64,000 bases of DNA from Caldilineales bacterium (GTDB taxonomy: Bacteria; Chloroflexota; Anaerolineae; J102), in NCBI GenBank assembly GCA_019695115.1, contig JAIBAP010000003.1, positions 108,746-172,745 on the forward strand, written 5' to 3'. Shown here piece by piece: positions 51,967-58,567 of this stretch (positions are counted from its first letter, which is position 1; each line of letters opens with the position of its first letter). Below the pieces are notes generated by a model that saw nothing but the letters and a program-made list of their open reading frames with translations, was not told where the DNA came from and did no database searches. The translations under genes were made by a program, and so were the position numbers.

Positions 51967-53085
51967 ATGGAAATGAGCAGCAAAGAACGCTTTGCCCGGA
52001 TTTTGCAGCATCAGCCGGTGGATCGCATCGGCCTGTTCGAGGTGTTCTGGCGCGAGACGGCGCAGCGTTGGGCGGACGAGGGCCACTTCGCCCGGCCAGA
52101 GATGATCAGCGACCATTTCGGGCTTGATGTGCGGCGGACCGGGGGCGAGATCACGCCGGGGGACTATCGCACCATCAATCTGATCGCCGATGTGGATGCG
52201 GGCGAGCAGGTGGTGGAGGAGACGGAAACGGTCAAGCTAGTGCGCGACGGCAATGGCGCCCTGCTGCGCTGGCACAGGCATGGGTCGGGCGCGCCGGAGC
52301 ATGTCGATTTTGCAGTCAAGGAGCGGCGCGATTGGGAAGAGCACATCCGCCCCCGCCTGCTCGACGAGAGCACTTACGAGCGGCGGATCAACTTCGACAG
52401 CTATCGGGCGCTGGCGGCGAAATGCGCCCGCGACCAACGCTTCATGACCTGCGGCGTGGTGGGGCCGTTCGATCAGATGTCGCCGATGTGCGGGCACGAG
52501 CATCTGCTGGTGGGGATGGCGCTGGACGGCGACTGGGTGTGCGAGATGGCCGATCTCTACGCCACCGTGCTGGTCCACCTGCTGGAGATCCTGTTCGAGC
52601 GCGAGGGGCTGCCCGATGGGCTGTGGGTCTGGGATGACCTGGGCTTCAGGGGCCGGCCGTTCATGTCGCCGGCGATGTATCGGGCGCAGCTTTTCCCGGC
52701 GCACAAGAAGATCTTCGACTTTGCGCATAGCTGCGGGCTGCCGGTGGTGCTGCACAGCGACGGCATGATCGAGGCCCTGGCGCCGTCGCTGATCGAGGCC
52801 GGCATCGACTGCCTGCAACCGCTAGAGGTCAAGGCCGGTATGGATTTGCTGAGGCTGAAGCAGCGGTTCGGCGACAAGATTGCGCTGATCGGCGGCATGG
52901 ATGAGCGGGTGCTGGAGACCAACGACCTTCAGGCCGTCGAGGCGCTGCTGCTGAACAGCCTGCCCGGAGCGATGGCCGGCAGCGGCTATGCTTTGCAGGT
53001 CGACCACAGCGTATCGCCGCTGGTGGACTACGACACATACAGGTTCTTCGTCGAGAGGGGCCTGGAGATCGGAACCTATCGATAG
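51967..53085 (+). CDS. Uroporphyrinogen-decarboxylase-like protein
   Basis: A 372-residue URO-D fold protein. SSKERFARILQHQPVDRIGL, DDLGFRGRPFMSP and VVLHSDGMIEAL fit the large URO-D/methyltransferase group found in sugar operons rather than true HemE. The HSDG region is where the methyltransferase branch binds metal. Its role in this locus is unknown. It lies 28 bases after the galactosidase gene and is followed by a repeat array. Confidence 0.85.
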   Translation: MEMSSKERFARILQHQPVDRIGLFEVFWRETAQRWADEGHFARPEMISDHFGLDVRRTGGEITPGDYRTINLIADVDAGEQVVEETETVKLVRDGNGALLRWHRHGSGAPEHVDFAVKERRDWEEHIRPRLLDESTYERRINFDSYRALAAKCARDQRFMTCGVVGPFDQMSPMCGHEHLLVGMALDGDWVCEMADLYATVLVHLLEILFEREGLPDGLWVWDDLGFRGRPFMSPAMYRAQLFPAHKKIFDFAHSCGLPVVLHSDGMIEALAPSLIEAGIDCLQPLEVKAGMDLLRLKQRFGDKIALIGGMDERVLETNDLQAVEALLLNSLPGAMAGSGYALQVDHSVSPLVDYDTYRFFVERGLEIGTYR

Positions 53086-53127
53086 CTAAAGTGAAGTCAC
53101 TTCGAGAACAGGGGTTTTGTCGAGGAC

Positions 53128-53368
53128 GAAGGACGAAGGACGAAGGACGAAGGATGAAGGACGAAGGACGAAGGACGAAGGACGAAGGACGAAGGACGAA
53201 GGACGAAGGACGAAGGACGAAGGACGAAGGACGAAGGACGAAGGACGAAGGACGAAGGACGAAGGACGAAGGACGAAGCGTTTCCATGAAGGAATCGCTT
53301 TGGTCTTTCGTCTTTGGTCCTTCGTCTTTGGTCTTTCGTCTTTGGTCTTTGGTCTTTCGTCTTTCGTC
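53128..53368. repeat. Heptanucleotide array: 21 GAAGGAC units facing 9 GTCTTTC/G units
   Basis: GAAGGAC is repeated 21 times (53128-53274, one unit with T), then about 28 bases later nine complementary-type units GTCTTTC or GTCTTTG (53303-53365) follow. The array fills the 345-base gap between the URO-D-like and DapA-like genes; the transcript could fold into a long hairpin. No gene lies in this gap. Confidence 0.95.
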
Positions 53369-53430
53369 AGATCAGCATCGGAACTTATGTTTTCAAAGTG
53401 ACTTGGGTTTAACGATGAAGGAGCAGACCC

Positions 53431-54324
53431 ATGAGCAACAGCCCGCTTCAGGGCGTGATCGTCCCCGCCATCACCCCTGTCGATGACGAAGACCGGGTGG
53501 ACGAGGCGGCTTTCCGAGCCGGCCTCCGCCGCCTCATCGCTGGCGGCGTCGATGGCGTCTTCGTCGGCGGTTCGGCGGGCGAAGGCCCCCTGCTGACCGA
53601 CCGCGAGTGGGAGCGTATGGCGGGCATCGCCGCCGACGAGGTGCGAGGCGACGCGCCCTTACTGGGCGGCGCTATGGACGCGTCGACGCCGCGCGTGCTG
53701 CACAAGCTGCGCCTCCTGGCCCGGCTTGGCTATGCGCACGCCGTCGTCACCCCCACCTACTACCTGACCTTGCGCCACCCCGACGAGTACCTGCGGCTGT
53801 TCGGCGCCTGCGTCGAGGCGGCCGGCGAGATGGAGATCGTCGCCTACAACATCCCGCCCTGCACCGGCTCCATCCTGCCGGCCGAGACCGTGGTCGAGAT
53901 GGCGCGGCGGGGCTGGATTCGCACGATCAAAGATAGCTCCGGCGACTTCGACTATCTCTGCCGGCTGCTGGCGGAGGGGGCCGAGCATGGCCTGCGGGTC
54001 TTGCAGGGCGACGAGCTGGCCATTGGCGAAGGGCTGCGGGCGGGGGCGGCCGGCATCGTGCCGGTCGGCGCCAACTACGATCTCGGGGTTTACAGGCGCG
54101 CCTGCCGGGCCGCCGGCGACGGGGATGAGGCAGCGCTGGAGCGCTGCATGGCGCGCATCATGGCGCTGCGCCAGGCCCTGGTCCTGGCCGGGCCACAGTG
54201 GATCGCTGGCGTCAAATACGCCCTGTCGCGGCTCGGCATCGGGTCGGGCAGACCGATCTCACCCTTGCAGCCGCTGACGCCCGCGCAGCGGGCGGCCGTC
54301 GACGCCTTCATGGCGGCGGATTGA
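53431..54324 (+). CDS. DapA/KDG-aldolase-like lyase
   Basis: A 297-residue class I aldolase of the dihydrodipicolinate synthase family. GGSAGEGPLLTDREW is the substrate carboxylate loop, YNIPPCTG carries the catalytic Tyr, and RTIKDSSGD the Schiff-base Lys. In a sugar operon it is more likely a 2-keto-3-deoxy-sugar-acid aldolase than a lysine-pathway enzyme. It has its own ATG after AAGGAG (53418 region). Confidence 0.88.
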   Translation: MSNSPLQGVIVPAITPVDDEDRVDEAAFRAGLRRLIAGGVDGVFVGGSAGEGPLLTDREWERMAGIAADEVRGDAPLLGGAMDASTPRVLHKLRLLARLGYAHAVVTPTYYLTLRHPDEYLRLFGACVEAAGEMEIVAYNIPPCTGSILPAETVVEMARRGWIRTIKDSSGDFDYLCRLLAEGAEHGLRVLQGDELAIGEGLRAGAAGIVPVGANYDLGVYRRACRAAGDGDEAALERCMARIMALRQALVLAGPQWIAGVKYALSRLGIGSGRPISPLQPLTPAQRAAVDAFMAAD

Positions 54325-54390
54325 ATCACCGCCGGCGCCGCCGGCGCGCAAGTTGCCTGTGATCTGGGTGCAAATTGCCCCCTGCGGCTC

Positions 54391-54440
54391 TTGACAGGCA
54401 GCGGTGAAGGTGTTACACTTCCGTCAAGATTGTTAACAAT
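54391..54440 (+). promoter_or_regulatory. Promoter and palindromic operator before the gntR gene
   Basis: TTGACA (54391-54396) and TACACT (54414-54419) are spaced 17 bases apart. ATTGTTAACAAT (54429-54440) lies just downstream, as at the alpha-galactosidase promoter, suggesting autoregulation by the GntR protein and control of both transcription units. The site again merges into TTAACAG/TTTACTG heptads. Confidence 0.62.
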
Positions 54441-54527
54441 TAACAGTTTACTGTTTACAATCCTGAGCCTCGTGTTCGGAGGCTGTAACTGGCGACCGTT
54501 TCCCATCTGGCAAGAGAGAGTGTCGAC

Positions 54528-55259
54528 ATGGATAACGATGCCCTGGCGCAAGTCCTATCCCCCCCTATCAAACGTTCGCTGGCGGACGACGTGGTCGAAC
54601 GGCTGCGCGGCGCCATCCTGTCCGGGCAACTGGCGCCGGAGGAGCGGCTGCGCGAGGTGGAGCTGGCCGAGATGCTGGGGGTCAGCCGGGGGCCGGTGCG
54701 CGAGGCTTTGGGCCGCCTTGACCGCGAGGGTCTGGTCGTCATTGGCCGCACCGGACGCACCACCGTCGCCCGCCTCTCGCTCGAAGATCTGGACGAAGTT
54801 TTCAGCCTGCGCCGGGCGCTGGAACGATTGGCGGTCGAATATGCCTGTGCGCGGGCGACCCCGCAGGATATCGCCGCCATGCAGGCGGTGGTGGATGATA
54901 TGGCCGTTGCTCTGGCGCGGGGCATCAGCGAGAAAGAAGGGGCCGAGCTTGATCTGCGTTTTCACGACGCTTTGTACCAGGCCAGCCGCCATCAGCGTCT
55001 GCTCGCCTTCTGGGGCACGCTGCGCTCGCAGATCTATGTCATCATGCTCAGCCGCAACGTCGCCAGCGCCGATTTCAAGGACGCGGTGGTGTACGGGCAT
55101 CAGGGGATCGTGGATGTGATCAAGTCGGGTGACAAGGAACGGGCGCTTGATCTGATCGAGGCACACATGGCCGTGGCCTACGAGCTGGTGAGCCGGAGCT
55201 ACGGGCGACCCCAATCTGATTCGGACGGACAGGCCGAGAGTTCGCACGACATCGCTTGA
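54528..55259 (+). CDS. GntR-family regulator, FadR/FCD subfamily
   Basis: A 243-residue repressor-type protein. The winged helix has LREVELAEMLGVSRGPVREA and LDREGLVVI; the C-terminal FCD domain begins near LDEVFSLRRALERLAVEY and contains the Asp and His residues (RFHDALYQAS, HQGIVD, EAHMAVAY) that bind metal and an organic-acid ligand. It probably senses a sugar acid made in this pathway and controls the operon. Confidence 0.9.
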   Translation: MDNDALAQVLSPPIKRSLADDVVERLRGAILSGQLAPEERLREVELAEMLGVSRGPVREALGRLDREGLVVIGRTGRTTVARLSLEDLDEVFSLRRALERLAVEYACARATPQDIAAMQAVVDDMAVALARGISEKEGAELDLRFHDALYQASRHQRLLAFWGTLRSQIYVIMLSRNVASADFKDAVVYGHQGIVDVIKSGDKERALDLIEAHMAVAYELVSRSYGRPQSDSDGQAESSHDIA

Positions 55260-55300
55260 CCGCCGGCCTGATTTGTTCACGGAACCGCAACGCGAGAAGG

Positions 55301-55354
55301 GTGAAACGTGAGCGGAGGTTGGCCGCTTTTCACCCATCACGTTTTCACGTTTGA
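55301..55354. repeat. GTGAAAC-type inverted repeat after gntR
   Basis: GTGAAACGTGAGCGG (55301-55315) pairs imperfectly with CCGCTTTTCAC and TCACGTTTTCAC further on. It uses the same 7-bp unit as the arrays at 16986 and 62464 and may terminate gntR. Confidence 0.6.
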
Positions 55355-55396
55355 GACACGGACATCACTGCTTTCTTCTGAGGCGCACGACCGGCA

Positions 55397-56272
55397 ATGA
55401 AGCTGATAACGTTTGTCCACGAAGGGAACACCCGTCTGGGGGCGCTGGCCACCGTGAACGGGAGCGAACGGGTCTACGACCTGAATCGCCTGGAGCCGCG
55501 CCTGCCGGGCGATATGCTGGCCTTGCTGGAAGCCGGGCCGCCGGCGCTCGACCTGGCCCGGCGGGCGCTCGCAGCCGCCAGTCCGAGCGCGGGCCTGGAC
55601 CCGACCAGGGTGACGCTCAAGGCCCCGATCCCGCGCCCCGGCAAGATCATCTGCATCGGCCAGAACTACCTGGCGCACGCCCAGGAAGCGAACGCCTCGG
55701 CGCCGCCCGTCCCCATCATCTTCGCCAAGTTTGCCAACACGGTGATCGCCCACGGCGAGGCGATCGTGATCCCGCAAGCCGTCCAGAAGCCGGACTATGA
55801 AGGCGAGTTGGGCGTGGTCATTGGCAAACGCGGGCGCCACATCCCCCAGGCGCAGGCGCTCGACTATGTGGCGGGCTATCTGCCGCTGAACGATGTCAGC
55901 GCCCGCGATTGGCAGAATCGCAGCAGCCAATGGGTCATCGGCAAGACGCCGGACACTTTCTGCCCGATGGGCCCGGCCCTGGTGACGGCGGATGAGGTTC
56001 CCGATGTGCAGAACTTGTGGCTGCGCACGACCATCGGCGATGAAGTGCTGCAAGAAGGCCACACCAGCCTGATGATCTTCTCGGTCGCCCACCTCATCGC
56101 CGACATGAGCCGGGTGATGACGCTGGAGCCGGGCGACGTGATCGCCACCGGCACGCCAGCCGGGATCGGCGCCGCCCGCACCCCCCCGCGCTGGCTGCGG
56201 CCCGGCGATGTGGTGCAGATCGAGATCGAGAAGGTCGGCCTGCTCGAGAACCCGGTGGTCTTCGAAGCCTGA
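55397..56272 (+). CDS. Fumarylacetoacetate-hydrolase-family enzyme
   Basis: A 291-residue FAH-fold protein. IICIGQNYLAHAQE, KPDYEGELGVVIGK and YLPLNDVSARDWQ give the metal ligands (Glu and Asp) of the family; GDVIATGTPAGIGAAR is also conserved. Relatives hydrolyse or dehydrate 2-keto acids, for example 2,4-diketo-3-deoxy-sugar acids. With the DapA-like lyase it suggests an oxidative sugar-acid route. Confidence 0.9.
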   Translation: MKLITFVHEGNTRLGALATVNGSERVYDLNRLEPRLPGDMLALLEAGPPALDLARRALAAASPSAGLDPTRVTLKAPIPRPGKIICIGQNYLAHAQEANASAPPVPIIFAKFANTVIAHGEAIVIPQAVQKPDYEGELGVVIGKRGRHIPQAQALDYVAGYLPLNDVSARDWQNRSSQWVIGKTPDTFCPMGPALVTADEVPDVQNLWLRTTIGDEVLQEGHTSLMIFSVAHLIADMSRVMTLEPGDVIATGTPAGIGAARTPPRWLRPGDVVQIEIEKVGLLENPVVFEA

Positions 56273-56328
56273 CTCTGGCCCGCACGGGCTTTCACCCCCA
56301 ACTGTCTCTAGCGGACGAGGAGCGGCGT

Positions 56329-57330
56329 GTGACAAGCGAACGAACCATCTCCCAACAGCAATCCTTCCGGCAGCCGTTCTACCGGCGTTTGCTGGGCGTG
56401 ACCGAGCTGGGCGTGCTGGTGGCCGTGGCGGTGTTCTTCGTGGCGTTCACGGTGATCGATAGCAGCATGGCCAACCCGGCCAATCTGGCGCGCATGGCGC
56501 TGCAAGGCAGTTTTCTGGGGCTGGCGGCCTTTGCCATGAGTTTCTTGATGATCGCGGGTGAGATCGACCTGTCGAGTGGCGGCACGGCTGCGCTTAGTGC
56601 GGCGCTGGCTGGCGCGCTCATGATGAACCTCGGCTGGTCGGAATGGGCGAGCTGTGCGGCGGCGCTGGGGGCGGCCGTGCTGGTGGGATTGCTGAACGCC
56701 TTCATCGTACTGAAGGTGCGCATGCCCTCGTTTTTCGCCACGCTTGGCACCAGTTTCCTCGTCAGCGGGTTGGCGATCTGGATACTGAAGGGCGCCTGGT
56801 TCTATGTTGCAGATCAAATCCCGATTTTGCTAAAGGTGCTGAACCCCTCGCCGTTGTTCGCCCTGCCGTGGATCTTCATCGCCCTTCTGATCGCCTATGT
56901 GGTGGGCGACGTTCTCATGCGCACCTCGCGCCTGGGGCCACTCCTGACGGCCGTGGGAGGCAACCGGCGGGCCGCCGAGATCGTGGGCATCAACGTGCCG
57001 CTGGTCAAGACTATTTGCTTCGTGTTCGTGAGCGTGTGTTGTGGGCTGGCCGGCATCCTGGTGATGGCTTACTCGGGCACGACGGACGCCTCGATCGGGG
57101 ATGGTTGGCTGCTCTGGGTGATCACGATCGTCATCATCGGCGGCGGTAGCCTTCGAGGCGGAACCGGCAGCATCATCGGTGCGTTCTTCGGGACGGTCCT
57201 GGTCCAGATCATCCGCATGGGGCTGCTCAACGCCAAGGTGCAGACCAACGCCCAGGGTATCGTGATCGGGGCCATCTTGCTTGCGGCAGCTACGCTAGAC
57301 GTCCTCCGACGCAAGAGCATTCAATACTAG
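56329..57330 (+). CDS. Sugar ABC permease, ribose/CUT2 type (first)
   Basis: A 333-residue membrane protein of the RbsC-like family with about nine helices; AGEIDLSSGGTAALSAALAG is the family signature. The start is GTG at 56329 after GAGGAG. It pairs with the second permease 52 bases downstream. The substrate is probably a monosaccharide or small sugar derivative. Confidence 0.9.
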   Translation: MTSERTISQQQSFRQPFYRRLLGVTELGVLVAVAVFFVAFTVIDSSMANPANLARMALQGSFLGLAAFAMSFLMIAGEIDLSSGGTAALSAALAGALMMNLGWSEWASCAAALGAAVLVGLLNAFIVLKVRMPSFFATLGTSFLVSGLAIWILKGAWFYVADQIPILLKVLNPSPLFALPWIFIALLIAYVVGDVLMRTSRLGPLLTAVGGNRRAAEIVGINVPLVKTICFVFVSVCCGLAGILVMAYSGTTDASIGDGWLLWVITIVIIGGGSLRGGTGSIIGAFFGTVLVQIIRMGLLNAKVQTNAQGIVIGAILLAAATLDVLRRKSIQY

Positions 57331-57382
57331 CCGAGCGAGGAGACAACCGGTTGGATGCATGTCAATCGAACGGAGAACACCT

Positions 57383-58390
57383 ATGGAGCTGACCTACAAC
57401 GAACGCGATAGGCTCCCCTGGAGCAAGAGGCTCGCCAGTTTTGCGCGCGGCCTTCTGGGCAGGCAAGAAGCCGGGATCATTCTGGTATGCCTCGTTTTGA
57501 CCGCCTTTTTCTACTCGCGCAACCCTGCCATGCTGGCGCCGACGACCATCGTCGCCATCCTGCGCACCATGGCCTTCCCGGCCTTGATCGCCATGGGCAT
57601 GGTGCAGCTGATGATCGCCGGGGAGATCGACCTGTCGACCGGCGCCATGATGAGCCTGGCGGCCGTATTTGCCGCCAAGCTGATCCGCGATGCCGGCCTC
57701 TCGATCCCGGTGGCGGTGGCCTGTGCGCTGGGGATGGCCATCCTGGTGGGGCTGATCAACGCCTTCTTCACCGTGAAAGTCGGTGTGCCGGCCGTGATCA
57801 CCACCATCGGCACCATGTTCATCGTGCGCGGGGTCAGCTACTCGTTTACAAACGGCTTGCCCATCTACCCGCTGCCAGAGGAGGTGGGCATCATCGGCTC
57901 GTGGCGGCCGCTGGGCCTCTCGTTCACCTTCTTCCTGGCGCTGGGCATCATGGTCGTCGTCCAGATTCTTCTCAGTTGGACGCGTTGGGGATCAGCTTTG
58001 TTTGCCACCGGCGGCAACAAGCTTGCCGCCCAGGTTTGTGGCGTGAATACCGATCGGGTCAAGACCCTCTCTTTCGTGGTTACCAGCGTGCTGGCCGGGA
58101 TGGCCGGGCTGCTGACCATGAGCCAGCTCCCGCAGACGCCCGGCGATCCCATCATCGGCAAAAACCTGGAATTGCACATCCTGGTCGGCGTCATCGTCGG
58201 CGGCGTCAGCTTCTACGGGGGGCGAGGCTCCGCCCTGGGCGCTTTCATCGGCGTCTTCTTCATTCAATTGGTGAAGAGTGGGTTGGTTATTGGACGTTTC
58301 GATTCATTCTTGCAGACGCCAGTGCTTGGTTTCCTGCTGATGCTTGCCGCCGTCGTCGATGTGTTGCGACATCGGGGAGACGAGATCTGA
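57383..58390 (+). CDS. Sugar ABC permease, ribose/CUT2 type (second)
   Basis: A 335-residue RbsC-like permease; AGEIDLSTGAMMSLAAVFAA and GVSFYGGRGSALGAFIG are family motifs. The ATG at 57383 is chosen because GGAG sits seven bases upstream; an earlier ATG at 57359 has no such site. Two different permeases in one operon suggest a heterodimer, as in some CUT2 systems. Confidence 0.9.
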   Translation: MELTYNERDRLPWSKRLASFARGLLGRQEAGIILVCLVLTAFFYSRNPAMLAPTTIVAILRTMAFPALIAMGMVQLMIAGEIDLSTGAMMSLAAVFAAKLIRDAGLSIPVAVACALGMAILVGLINAFFTVKVGVPAVITTIGTMFIVRGVSYSFTNGLPIYPLPEEVGIIGSWRPLGLSFTFFLALGIMVVVQILLSWTRWGSALFATGGNKLAAQVCGVNTDRVKTLSFVVTSVLAGMAGLLTMSQLPQTPGDPIIGKNLELHILVGVIVGGVSFYGGRGSALGAFIGVFFIQLVKSGLVIGRFDSFLQTPVLGFLLMLAAVVDVLRHRGDEI

Positions 58391-58567
58391 GTGGCGTCGC
58401 ACCCGCCTGACTTGCAGTGGCGGCGCTATTCGAGGCCAGACTCTCAGAACGGCGCCCCTAAAGGAGGAGAGTTCTGTATCAGAAACAAAAAGTAGTGACT
58501 CTAAACCAACTGTCGAACCGATTTTTCAAGGCTGAACCTTCAGCCGCACTCTTGATCGGAGGATGAA

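Noticed and set aside
53117..53401. Apparent repetitive proteins (TKDEGRR or FVLRPSS repeats)
   Set aside because: Both strands of the GAAGGAC array give them; a 7-bp period explains them without coding.
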